From positions 1-64,000 of the forward strand of contig NZ_PSZE01000011.1 in NCBI RefSeq assembly GCF_002933465.1: DNA of 64,000 bases, given 5' to 3'. Positions 1-6,961 of the stretch are shown piece after piece. A model generated the notes under the pieces. It was not told the origin of the DNA. It was given only the letters and a program-made list of their open reading frames with translations, and did not search any database. Position 1 is the stretch's first letter, and each line of letters begins with the position of its first letter. Both the position numbers and the translations under genes were made by a program. This stretch comes from Nocardia nova. GTDB lineage: Bacteria > Actinomycetota > Actinomycetes > Mycobacteriales > Mycobacteriaceae.

Positions 1-52
1 CATACGAGATACTGATCGGTCTCGTGGGCTCGGAGATGTGTATAAGAGACAG
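1..52. other. Illumina Nextera adapter left on the contig end
   Basis: Bases 1-10 match the 3' end of the P7 flow-cell oligo, 11-18 (ACTGATCG) are in the place of the i7 index, and 19-52 match the Nextera read-2 transposase adapter ending in the 19-base mosaic end (AGATGTGTATAAGAGACAG). This is library sequence, not genome. The true contig starts at base 53. Any reading frame that starts inside it, such as the GTG at 38, is false. Confidence 0.97.
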
Positions 53-571
53 GCGTTGCAACGGGGGCTGCTGGGGTCGGTCAGCTCGGCCCTGGTTCAT
101 CACGCGCGGTGTCCGGTGGTGGTCGTCACATCGCATTCGGCCACCGACCCGGTCACGGCGCGGCGTCCGGTGCTGGTCGGTGTAGACGGCAGCGAGAACA
201 GCGAACCCGCCGTCGAGGCGGCCTTCGCCGAGGCGCACCGGCGTGCCGTCGAGGTGGTGGCGCTGCATTCGTGGAGCGATACCACCGGTCTCGACATTTC
301 GATGTTCGGCTGGGATACCATCGTCCGCGCCGAACACACCATGCTCGCCGAGCGGCTCGCGCCGTGGCGCGAACGGTATCCCGATCTGCCGGTCACTCTG
401 CGTGTGGTGCGCGACAACCCCGCGAAATCTCTTCTGGAGCAATCGGATTCGGCGCAACTGGTGGTGGTGGGCAGCCGCGGCCGCGGCGGGTTCGCCGGGA
501 TGCTGCTCGGTTCGACCAGTGCGGCGCTGGTCGGTTCGGTCGAATGCCCGATCATGGTGGTGCGCCGCTGA
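53..571 (+). CDS. Universal stress protein, UspA family (5' end missing)
   Basis: The frame is open from the first genomic base, so the gene is cut by the contig end. What remains is the tail of a first Usp domain (GLLGSVSSALVHHARCPVVVV) and a complete second one. The second has the opening VLVGVDGS, the nucleotide-binding glycine segment VVVGSRGRGGFAGMLLGS and the closing ECPIMVVRR. Tandem-Usp proteins of mycobacteria and nocardiae are about 290 residues, so about 120 are missing. Family members bind ATP and respond to hypoxia, oxidative stress or starvation. The ohr/ohrR peroxide genes nearby fit a stress setting. Confidence 0.9.
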   Translation, partial: ALQRGLLGSVSSALVHHARCPVVVVTSHSATDPVTARRPVLVGVDGSENSEPAVEAAFAEAHRRAVEVVALHSWSDTTGLDISMFGWDTIVRAEHTMLAERLAPWRERYPDLPVTLRVVRDNPAKSLLEQSDSAQLVVVGSRGRGGFAGMLLGSTSAALVGSVECPIMVVRR

Positions 572-606
572 CGGCGCACCACGACGCCCGACTACGAGGA
601 GATGTC

Positions 607-762
607 ATGTGCGTCCCGACTACCTGCACGACCTGCGGTAAGACCACCTGGTCCGGCTGCGGCGCCCACATCGACGAGGTGCGCGCGACGGTGCCGGCCG
701 ACCGGTGGTGTGGTGGCCACACCGAACCGGCGCCGGCGAAGCGCTGGTGGCAGCGCGGCTGA
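607..762 (+). CDS. Small cysteine-rich protein, 51 residues
   Basis: The ATG at 607 follows a good ribosome site (GAGGAG, 597-602). The product has the pattern C-x-x-C-G-K-T-T-W-x-G-C-G-x-H-I near its N terminus and another Cys-Gly pair further on. This looks like a small metal-binding (probably zinc) knuckle. I recognise the CGK-TW-GCG-HI pattern from short uncharacterised proteins that are widespread in actinobacteria, but I know of no assigned function. It ends two bases before the stop of the convergent ohr gene. Its position after the stress-protein gene suggests co-transcription with it. Confidence 0.7.
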   Translation: MCVPTTCTTCGKTTWSGCGAHIDEVRATVPADRWCGGHTEPAPAKRWWQRG

Positions 763-763
763 T

Positions 764-1195
764 TCAGTCCTCGGCGACGATCACGTGGACGTCGATGTTG
801 CCACGGGTCGCATTGGAATACGGGCACACCTGGTGCGCCTTATCGGCCAGCGCCTGAGCCTCCTCGCGGGCCAGGTGCGGCAGTGACACCTCCAGAGTCA
901 CCTCGAGGCCGAAGCCGCCCGCGTCGTTCGGGCCGATGCCGACCTTCGCTCCGACCGCGGAATCGCTGACATCGGCCTTTTCCTGCTTACCGACCAGACG
1001 TAGCGCGGAGTGGAAGCATGCGGCGTATCCGGCGGCGAACAGCTGCTCCGGGTTGGTGCCCCCCCCGCTGCCGCCCATCTCCGGCGGCATGGCGAGGGCG
1101 ACGTCGATCTTGCCGTCGGTGGTGCGGGCGTGGCCGTTGCGGCCGTCTCCGGTGGCCAGGGCCTCGGCGGTGTAGAGGGTTGCCATATCGGTCAT
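764..1195 (-). CDS. ohr: Organic hydroperoxide resistance protein (Ohr)
   Basis: Ohr is a thiol peroxidase that reduces organic hydroperoxides with a pair of cysteines. The 143-residue length is normal for the family. The first catalytic cysteine is in AAGYAACFHSALRLV and the second in HQVCPYSNATRGN near the C terminus, both expected motifs. NPEQLFAAGYA is also typical of the OsmC/Ohr fold. The ATG at 1195 overlaps the stop of the upstream regulator gene (ATGA), so the two are translationally coupled and the palindrome upstream of ohrR should control both. Confidence 0.95.
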   Translation of the reverse strand: MTDMATLYTAEALATGDGRNGHARTTDGKIDVALAMPPEMGGSGGGTNPEQLFAAGYAACFHSALRLVGKQEKADVSDSAVGAKVGIGPNDAGGFGLEVTLEVSLPHLAREEAQALADKAHQVCPYSNATRGNIDVHVIVAED

Positions 1196-1665
1196 CGCTT
1201 TCTCTCGGTGGATGCGCCTTCGGCATCCGGTTCGGTGTTCAGCACGGCAGTCAGCCGGGCCAGGGTTTCGCGCAATGTCACCAGCTCGTCCAGCGACAGT
1301 CCGCCGCCGAAGGTGGCGGCCATGCGCGCCGGAATGTCGCACGCCCGTTCCCGCAGCGCGCTTCCGCGTTCGGTGAGCCGGATCTCGACCCGGCGTTCGT
1401 CGTCCGCGACCCGCCGGCGCTCGACGAATCCGGCGGCCTCGAGCCGCTTCAACAGCGGTGAGAGCGTGCCGGAATCCAGGGCGAGGGCGGAGCAGAGATC
1501 GCCGACGCCGCGCCCGTCGCGCTCCCACAGCGCCAGCATGACCAGATACTGCGGATACGTCAGGCCCAATGCGTCCAGCTGCGGCCGATAGCGGGCCGTG
1601 ATCGCGCGGGAGGCGGCGTACAGCTGGAAGCACAGCTGCTGGTCGAGCGCCATCGGATCGGTCAC
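1192..1665 (-). CDS. ohrR: MarR-family peroxide sensor (OhrR)
   Basis: Winged-helix repressor, 157 residues. The segment LDQQLCFQLYAASRAI carries the conserved N-terminal cysteine that senses organic peroxides in OhrR. LTYPQYLVMLALWE and LDSGTLSPLLKRLEAAGFVERRR are the MarR helix-turn-helix and wing. I chose the GTG at 1665 because a TACATT -10 box ends seven bases before it, which predicts a transcript starting at the codon itself. The ATG at 1653 is an alternative. It forms an operon with ohr, and autorepression is likely through the perfect palindrome over its -35 region. Confidence 0.93.
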   Translation of the reverse strand: MTDPMALDQQLCFQLYAASRAITARYRPQLDALGLTYPQYLVMLALWERDGRGVGDLCSALALDSGTLSPLLKRLEAAGFVERRRVADDERRVEIRLTERGSALRERACDIPARMAATFGGGLSLDELVTLRETLARLTAVLNTEPDAEGASTERKR

Positions 1666-1672
1666 AGCTACG

Positions 1673-1704
1673 AATGTAGGACACAATAAGGTTGTGCACA
1701 ACCT
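1673..1704 (-). promoter_or_regulatory. ohrR-ohr promoter with OhrR-type operator
   Basis: On the minus strand TTGTGC (1701-1696) and TACATT (1678-1673) are separated by exactly 17 bases, a good vegetative promoter. The perfect 16-base palindrome AGGTTGTGCACAACCT (1689-1704) covers the -35 box, so a bound repressor would block RNA polymerase. The start point predicted from the -10 box falls on the GTG at 1665, giving a leaderless message. Confidence 0.8.
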
Positions 1705-1839
1705 AAATGGGATATGTGCTGGATCACCGATCGCGTGGGAGGCCGGCATATCGGCCGACGTGCGTGGTCCGGCGCCGCCGTCTCCGGGGATCGCGGCTGT
1801 GATACTCGATATGGAGTCCGTCTCAGACCGGAGGCGTCC

Positions 1840-2117
1840 TCACGCCGAAATCGCCCGCGCGACCATCTCCGCGATCTCGTCGTCGCTCAGTGTGCTGCGT
1901 TCGACGAGTATGTGTGACAACACGGTGCGCACGATGATCTCGGCGGCTTGTTCCGGTGTCACTCTCAGCTCGTCGGCCCGCTGCAGAGACAGCAGTGGGG
2001 TCAGCAGCGCGGCGACGGTTTCCACGGGGTTGCGCTCGGCATCCAGGTGCGTGACGGCGGCGTTCAGCAGCCACTGCGGCTCGTGCGTGCGGATTGTTTC
2101 CTCGGCTGAGACTAATT
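1840..2117 (-). pseudogene. Truncated TetR-type regulator, C-terminal half only
   Basis: The last 90 or so codons before the stop at 1840 read like the ligand-binding domain of a TetR regulator: HEPQWLLNAAVTHLDAERN, then TPEQAAEIIVRTVLSHILV and STLSDDEIAEMVARAI. Upstream of about 2117 the frame becomes low-complexity Pro/Arg and no helix-turn-helix domain follows in any frame. I read this as a remnant whose N-terminal half was lost at a recombination junction. It lies downstream of the amidase operon on the same strand. Confidence 0.55.
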
Positions 2118-2141
2118 TGCCGGTCAGCCTCGCCGAATGCG

Positions 2142-2372
2142 ATGAAGGTGGCTCGATGGCGAGAATCGGTGAACACGCGGTGGTTCTATCGCGTGATGGG
2201 GCTGACGCAACGGCCGGCCGCGCTGTTTCGTCCCGATCCGGTCGCACGCCTCGCGGTCGGTGCGGCCCGCGAGGCGGCGGTGGCGGCGGCCGGCCGCCGG
2301 GCCGGTCGAATCGGTGGCATCGCGGCGGCACTGGGGCCGGCACGATGCCACCACGTCGTGAAACGCCGGTGA
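2142..2372 (+). CDS. Doubtful 76-residue open frame
   Basis: The ATG at 2142 opens a frame with an aromatic-rich start (RWRESVNTRWFYRVMGLTQ) followed by Ala/Arg/Gly-rich sequence. It starts where the truncated TetR remnant on the other strand stops. I do not recognise a family and see no strong ribosome site. It could be a fragment brought in at the same junction, or chance in GC-rich DNA. Confidence 0.2.
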   Translation: MKVARWRESVNTRWFYRVMGLTQRPAALFRPDPVARLAVGAAREAAVAAAGRRAGRIGGIAAALGPARCHHVVKRR

Positions 2373-2379
2373 GGCACCC

Positions 2380-2517
2380 TCAGGTGAGGTCGAAACCACC
2401 TGCCGGGTCGGCCCAGCGGGTGGCGTCGACCGCGGCGAGCAGCTCGGCCATAGCGCGCACGGTGGCGCGCATCGTGTCGACCGCGGCGATTTCCTCGGGG
2501 TCGGTGGTCCAGGTCAT
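2380..2517 (-). CDS. 45-residue protein following the amidase gene
   Basis: A clear ribosome site (AGGAG, 7 bases before the ATG at 2517) begins a 45-residue acidic, alpha-helical product: an N-terminal DPEEIAAVDTMRATVRAMAELL helix, then a short tail with WADP. It starts 18 bases after the amidase stop on the same strand, so it belongs to the amidase operon. Some amidases and hydrolases have small helical partners of this kind, but I cannot name a family. The partner role is inferred from position only. Confidence 0.6.
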   Translation of the reverse strand: MTWTTDPEEIAAVDTMRATVRAMAELLAAVDATRWADPAGGFDLT

Positions 2518-2534
2518 AATCGGCTCCTGACGGT

Positions 2535-3953
2535 TCAGCGGAGAGCGGTGGGGATCTCGGTGTGGTGGGTGGTGCGGCGCTGGTAGGCATCGCCGGCGCG
2601 CAGGACGGTGGCCTCGTCGAAATGACTGCCGGACACCGACATCGACAGTGGCAGGCCGTCGGCGGTGGTGCCGATCGGCAGCGCGAGCGTGGGATTGCCG
2701 AGCGGGTTCCAATACGGCGTATGCAGACTCGACAGCACACCCATCGGTTGCCGTTGATCCAGATCGGCGATCGCGGGGGCGCCGAGATGCCCGGTCGGTG
2801 TCACCACCAGGTCGACCTTGGTCAGCAGTTCGGTCATTCGCTGCCGGCCGATGCGGCGAACCCGCTGGGCCTGAACGTAATCCGGGCCGCTGACCGCATC
2901 GCCGCCGGCGAGGATGATGCGGGTGGCCCGGCCGTAATCCGCCCAGCGTTCGCGCAGTGCGGGCCGGTGGTAGGCGTGCGCCTCCGCGAGCATGACCACG
3001 ACATCGACCGCGGTCAGTTCCCGGTACATCGGCACCTCCACGGGAACGATCCGGGCGCCCGCCTCGGCGAACACGGCCACCGCATCGGAAAACCGCTGTG
3101 GCTGAGCGGGATCGATACCGCCGTCGGCGAACCGGTCCAGGGTGTCCACACCGATGGTCAGTCCGCTCAGATCATCGGTGAGCGCGCCGGGATAGTCGTC
3201 GACCGGCGTGTGCGCACTGTAGGGATCGGCTGGGTCGTAGCCCGCCAGCACCGCCAGCAGCAGGGCGCAGTCGGCGGCCGACCGAGCCATCGGGCCCGGA
3301 TGGTCGAGGGTGTAGCCCAGCGGAACCACACCGGACTTCGGGACGCGGCCGAAAGTCGGCTTCAATCCGGTGATTCCGTTGAAGGCCGCCGGGATCCGGA
3401 TACTGCCCGCGGTGTCGGTCCCGACGGCGCCGAGGAACATTCCGGCGGCCACGCCGCTGCCCGATCCCGAACTCGACCCGCCCGCCCAGCGGGACGAATC
3501 CCACGGATTACGGGGTACCGGAAAGGGTTTGGCCGGATCCGGGAGACCGATGGCGAATTCCATCGTGGTCACCTTTCCGGTGACGACGGCGCCGGCCTCC
3601 TCGAGCCGGCGGACCACCGTGCAATCACCCTGGGCGGCACCCCAGCCGGGATCGAGAACCAGACTCTGCGCGGTGGTCGGCGCCGCGGAATGAGCGAGAA
3701 TATCCTTGATTCCCACCGGGATTCCGGCCAGCGGCCCGACCGGAACGCCGGCGGCCAGCTTCTCGTCGATGCGCGCGGCCTGGGCGAGGGCACGCTCGTC
3801 GAACCGCGACAGGTAGACACCGAGCGCCGCATCGTGCGCGTCGGCGGCGGCGAGTGCCTGTTCGATTAGCCGGGTGGCGGTGGTCTCGCCGGAGCGCAGC
3901 GCGGCGGCGGCTTCGGTCAGGCCGGAGAGTACGGGTGGGTCGGCGAGTGTCAT
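2535..3953 (-). CDS. Amidase signature family hydrolase
   Basis: 472 residues, normal for the family. The Ser-cisSer-Lys triad is visible: the lysine in GIPVGIKDIL, the cis-serine in the glycine/serine loop GGSSSGSGSGVAAG, and the nucleophilic serine in GTDTAGSIRIP. Such enzymes hydrolyse amide C-N bonds (aliphatic or aryl amides, allophanate, or indole-acetamide-like substrates). The sequence does not show which. The ATG at 3953 has GAGGA seven bases upstream. A GntR regulator lies directly upstream on the same strand and a 45-residue protein downstream, making a catabolic operon regulated by its substrate the simplest reading. Confidence 0.9.
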   Translation of the reverse strand: MTLADPPVLSGLTEAAAALRSGETTATRLIEQALAAADAHDAALGVYLSRFDERALAQAARIDEKLAAGVPVGPLAGIPVGIKDILAHSAAPTTAQSLVLDPGWGAAQGDCTVVRRLEEAGAVVTGKVTTMEFAIGLPDPAKPFPVPRNPWDSSRWAGGSSSGSGSGVAAGMFLGAVGTDTAGSIRIPAAFNGITGLKPTFGRVPKSGVVPLGYTLDHPGPMARSAADCALLLAVLAGYDPADPYSAHTPVDDYPGALTDDLSGLTIGVDTLDRFADGGIDPAQPQRFSDAVAVFAEAGARIVPVEVPMYRELTAVDVVVMLAEAHAYHRPALRERWADYGRATRIILAGGDAVSGPDYVQAQRVRRIGRQRMTELLTKVDLVVTPTGHLGAPAIADLDQRQPMGVLSSLHTPYWNPLGNPTLALPIGTTADGLPLSMSVSGSHFDEATVLRAGDAYQRRTTHHTEIPTALR

Positions 3954-4012
3954 GGTCGTCCTCACATCAGCGGGGCAGGGATATCGGCGGGGGAGGTGTC
4001 GGTGGGCGAGTC

Positions 4013-4834
4013 TCAGCGGGGCAGGGCGGCGGTCATGTCGAGGCGGGGGATGGCACCGAGTTCGAGCTGCATCTCGGCACGGCAGGAGCCCAGGGCGTAA
4101 TCGACGGCGACCCCGCCGCGGGTGCGGATGGTTTGTTCCACCAGTAGCACCGGCTCGCCGGGCAGGACGTGCAGCAGCGCCGCGGTGCAGTCGTCGGCGC
4201 GCGCGGCTTGGACGCCGACGTCGCTGCCACCGACATCCACCCGGCCGCCGCGCAGCAGGCTGTAGAAATCGTCGCCGAATGCGGCCTGGTCGATTCGCGT
4301 CGCCTCCGGTGCGCGCAGGTAATTGGTGAACACCGCGAGCGGGCGACCGTCGAGTAGCAGGACGTATTCGACGCAGAGGCAATCGTCTCCGGGCCGGACG
4401 CCGGCCAGATGGGCGGCGATCACCGGCGGTGCCGGGATCCAGGCCCAATACAGCAGGCGAGGTGAGATCCGGCCCAGGGCCAGGTGCTGCTCGAGCGTCC
4501 GGCCCTCCGGCGGCAGCGCGCCGGAGACGACGTAGTGCTCACTGACCGCCACCGTGCCCACTCCGCGGCGTCGCTCGATCAGCCCGTCGGCACGCAGCAT
4601 GCTCAGCGCGGCGCGGACCACGTCACGCGGGAGATGGTGGCGGGCCATCAATTCCGGCTCGCCGGGCAACCGTCCGGTGCCGAACGCGCCCGCCCGCAGG
4701 TCGGCGCGCAGCAGATCCCGCAGCCGCCGGGCGGGTAGTTGCGCTGCGGCGGGGAGGATTTCGCGCATCTGATCATCGAACACCCGGCGGTCGCGGGCGG
4801 TCTCGGAGTGGAGCTGTTCGGAGCGGTGGTGCAT
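4013..4834 (-). CDS. GntR-family regulator with UTRA ligand domain
   Basis: About 273 residues. The N-terminal winged helix is seen in LRDLLRADLRAGAFGTGRLPGEPELMARHHLPRDVV followed by the wing LSMLRADGLIERRRGVGTVAV. The C-terminal half with LLLDGRPLAVFTNYL, PVLLVEQTIRTRGGVAVDYALG and AEMQLEL has the layout of the UTRA fold. It sits 59 bases upstream of the amidase gene on the same strand and probably controls it. The start is uncertain: ATG 4834 chosen, 4870 and 4768 possible. The 14-base sequence TCAGCGGGGCAGGG at its 3' end recurs at 3967. Confidence 0.85.
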   Translation of the reverse strand: MHHRSEQLHSETARDRRVFDDQMREILPAAAQLPARRLRDLLRADLRAGAFGTGRLPGEPELMARHHLPRDVVRAALSMLRADGLIERRRGVGTVAVSEHYVVSGALPPEGRTLEQHLALGRISPRLLYWAWIPAPPVIAAHLAGVRPGDDCLCVEYVLLLDGRPLAVFTNYLRAPEATRIDQAAFGDDFYSLLRGGRVDVGGSDVGVQAARADDCTAALLHVLPGEPVLLVEQTIRTRGGVAVDYALGSCRAEMQLELGAIPRLDMTAALPR

Positions 4835-4858
4835 GCCGGTAGCGTGCAGAGAATCCGC

Positions 4859-5016
4859 GTTACGCGACAAGGGCTCGCGGTAAAGACCTGGTTACGCGGC
4901 CGGCCGGGTCGGTGCGCACCGGCGCTACCAGCGGTTTTCGGTGCCGCCGGACGGCATTTCGCGGCCGCGCCGCAGTACGCGGCCCGGCCCGCAACATCGG
5001 TGCGGGGAGTTACGCG
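4859..5016. repeat. Three copies of GTTACGCG upstream of the GntR gene
   Basis: The octamer occurs at 4859-4866, 4891-4898 and 5009-5016, all in the same direction. The first two are 32 bases apart, about three helical turns, just upstream of the GntR start. They may be half-sites for a regulator. Confidence 0.35.
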
Positions 5017-5040
5017 GGCGGGTGGTGGGAGCGAGAACGC

Positions 5041-5057
5041 TCGGACGGTATGTCCGA
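5041..5057. promoter_or_regulatory. Inverted repeat upstream of the glyoxalase-fold gene
   Basis: TCGGAC-N5-GTCCGA is a perfect six-base-arm inverted repeat 69 bases before the start codon of the VOC gene. It has the size and symmetry of an operator. No matching regulator can be assigned. Confidence 0.35.
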
Positions 5058-5125
5058 TCCGTTCAAGACATGCCCGGTGCCGGCGGGTTGACTGCATGCG
5101 GAAACGACGAGAACGGAGGTATAGG

Positions 5126-5566
5126 GTGCGAGCACAGATCCACACGATCACGCTGGGTGTGCGCGATCTGGACGTGTCGTTGCGGTTCTACCGCGCGCTC
5201 GGATTGGAGTCGCCGGGGATCATCGGGACCGAATTCCGGCCCGACGCCGAGAATCCGGGCGGCGCGGTCGTCATGTTCACGCTGGACAACGGTGTGACGC
5301 TGGCGTTGTACGGCCGCGACGACCTGGCCAAGGACGCGGGCATCCCGGTGGACCGGCTCCACGGTTCGGCGATGAGTCTGGGCTGGTTCGTCGACAGTGA
5401 CGCCGAGGCGGAACGCGTTCTGGAACTCGCCGGCGCGTCCGGTGGCACCGTGGTCCAGCCGGCGCGGATCCGGCCGTGGGGAATCTATGCCGGCTACTTC
5501 GCCGACCCCGACGGTCATCTGTGGGAGGTCGTGCACTTCGCTCAGTCGGGAGTCGGCACGCCCTGA
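5126..5566 (+). CDS. VOC (glyoxalase/bleomycin-resistance fold) protein
   Basis: 146 residues. The pattern IHTITLGVRDLDVSLRFYRALG at the start and YFADPDGHLWEVVHF at the end are the two halves of a vicinal-oxygen-chelate fold, with the metal-ligand glutamate in HLWEV. I chose the GTG at 5126 because ACGGAGG lies six bases upstream and the next residues open the fold directly. Family members include glyoxalase I, ring-cleavage dioxygenases and antibiotic-binding proteins. Nothing here tells which. It is transcribed away from the GntR operon and converges with the dehydrogenase. Confidence 0.85.
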   Translation: MRAQIHTITLGVRDLDVSLRFYRALGLESPGIIGTEFRPDAENPGGAVVMFTLDNGVTLALYGRDDLAKDAGIPVDRLHGSAMSLGWFVDSDAEAERVLELAGASGGTVVQPARIRPWGIYAGYFADPDGHLWEVVHFAQSGVGTP

Positions 5567-5628
5567 GTCGCGCTGCGGAAGCGGCCGGTCCCGCGTCGCC
5601 GAATCCGACAGTCGCCGGACCGAATCGC

Positions 5629-6492
5629 TCAACCCTGTGCCGAGTCGCCGCTCTCTCGGTACAGCGCGGCGATCGCCGCGATGTCGGCGCCGGGATTCGT
5701 TCGGGCCGCATCCTCGTAGCGCGTGCGGACGACCTCGGCCAGCGGCAGGTGGACGCCCGCCTCCGTGGCGATGTCGAAGGCCAGCCCCGCGTCCTTGGCG
5801 CCGAGGACGGTCGTCCACCATCCCTGCGGGGACGCGGTGAGCACGGCGTCGAAGCGGTTCGCCAACGCGGGCGCGAGGACCGGCGCGTCGGCGAGCAATT
5901 CACGCAGCTGATCGTCGCCGAATCCGCCGGATCGCCCCACGGCGAACGCTTCCGCCAGCGCCGCCACCCCGGTGATCAGCAGGAAATTCGTGGTCACCTT
6001 GGCGGTCAGCGCATGTGCCGCCGAATCGTAGTGGCGCACTCGTTCGGAGAGCGTGCCGAGCAGAAGTGCGAGCCGGCCCCGCAACTGCGCGGGCCCACCG
6101 GCCAGCAGCGTTGCCTTCCCGGCTGTGACCGCGCCGGGCGCGCCCACGATCGGAAGGGCGAGAAACCGGTCGCCGAAGGCGTCGGCGAGGGCGGCGCCCA
6201 GTGCGGGGGAGACGGTCGAGCAGTCGATATAGGGGGTGCCGGAATCGAGGGACGTCTGCAGCTCGCCGAAGGCCACCGAGGTGACCGCCGCGTCGTCGGC
6301 GAGCGCGGTGAGGGCCGCGTCGACTCCCGACACGGCCGCCGCGACAGTTCCGGCCTCCGTCGCGCCGGCCGAAATCAGTTCGGCCGCTTTACCTTCGGTG
6401 CGGTTCCATACCGTCACCCGATGCCCGCCGTCGAGCAGGCGCCCGGCCACGGCGCGGCCCATCCGTCCCATACCCAGTACCGCGATATGCAC
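5629..6492 (-). CDS. NAD(P)-dependent beta-hydroxyacid dehydrogenase-like oxidoreductase
   Basis: 287 residues in the 6-phosphogluconate / 3-hydroxyisobutyrate dehydrogenase superfamily. The Rossmann motif is at the N terminus (IAVLGMGRMGRAVAGRLLDGGH), with an arginine in VWNRT that suggests NADP preference. The catalytic lysine is expected in LTAKVTTNFLLI and the C-terminal helical domain follows (GAKDAGLAFDIATEAGVHLPL). The GTG at 6492 has GAGGAGG nine bases upstream. These enzymes oxidise beta-hydroxyacids or reduce imines. The substrate cannot be inferred, and the gene stands alone. Confidence 0.88.
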   Translation of the reverse strand: MHIAVLGMGRMGRAVAGRLLDGGHRVTVWNRTEGKAAELISAGATEAGTVAAAVSGVDAALTALADDAAVTSVAFGELQTSLDSGTPYIDCSTVSPALGAALADAFGDRFLALPIVGAPGAVTAGKATLLAGGPAQLRGRLALLLGTLSERVRHYDSAAHALTAKVTTNFLLITGVAALAEAFAVGRSGGFGDDQLRELLADAPVLAPALANRFDAVLTASPQGWWTTVLGAKDAGLAFDIATEAGVHLPLAEVVRTRYEDAARTNPGADIAAIAALYRESGDSAQG

Positions 6493-6730
6493 TGTTGCCT
6501 CCTCGTCTCGGTCCCGGTCGGCGCACGACACCGACCCTGCCTTCCCACTGTCCCGCAGTGCGCCGCCGTGGTCGCGATCGCCCTCGGTGATAGGCGAATC
6601 GTACAAATGACCAGCAACGCCGCTGCGGTAGTATCGCCTGTGGGCGCAGCGAAGCGATTCTGCGCCATCGGTTTTCGGTGGTCTCCTTCGCTCCGGGGGA
6701 TTTCCGGGGTAGTACACTTCGGATCGAGTT

Positions 6731-6746
6731 TGTGATATAGATCACA
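6731..6746. promoter_or_regulatory. Crp/GlxR-type cAMP receptor site
   Basis: TGTGATATAGATCACA matches the TGTGA-N6-TCACA palindrome perfectly, including the central TA of the actinobacterial GlxR/Crp consensus. It lies about 80 bases upstream of the predicted start point of the first SulP-carbonic anhydrase gene, a distance compatible with activation. It could instead serve the divergent dehydrogenase, whose start is 240 bases away. Confidence 0.7.
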
Positions 6747-6782
6747 ATTAGGTACCGGCGCCGACTTTTGTGCTGAAAACCC

Positions 6783-6814
6783 TTTCCAACTGCTTTGCGT
6801 TGTCTTTACTATTA
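6783..6814 (+). promoter_or_regulatory. Promoter with inverted repeat, SulP-CA copy 1
   Basis: TACTAT (6807-6812) is the -10 candidate and the TTTCCA region, 18 bases upstream, the -35. Between them CAAC (6787-6790) and GTTG (6799-6802) form an inverted repeat around TGCTTTGC. The downstream string GTCTTTACTATTA recurs identically before the second copy at 9332, where the arms differ by compensating changes. The transcript would have a leader of roughly 140 bases. Confidence 0.6.
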
Positions 6815-6961
6815 AGCGCGTTGTGCCGGTGCCCGGCTTGCATGTCCGGATGCGTGGCCGGCGCAACACATCTCGCGTTATCCGCTTCGCCCGCCCGCTC
6901 TCGATGCCAGTACATGTTCCACCGATGGACCGAACCGACACCGGTTCGGCGAAGGAGAAAT

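Larger units (their letters stand above)
6493..6961. other. Intergenic region and leader of SulP-CA copy 1
   Basis: No credible gene in these 469 bases. It holds the divergent promoter zone: the Crp-type palindrome (6731-6746), the promoter with inverted repeat (6783-6814), and a long leader ending in a perfect eight-base-pair hairpin (CCGAACCG / CGGTTCGG, 6930-6949, loop ACAC) that stops a few bases before the AAGGAGA ribosome site of the SulP gene. Small frames inside show no family resemblance. Confidence 0.6.

Noticed and set aside
38..571. GTG at 38 as the start of the universal stress protein
   Set aside because: It lies in the adapter. The gene is truncated at base 53.
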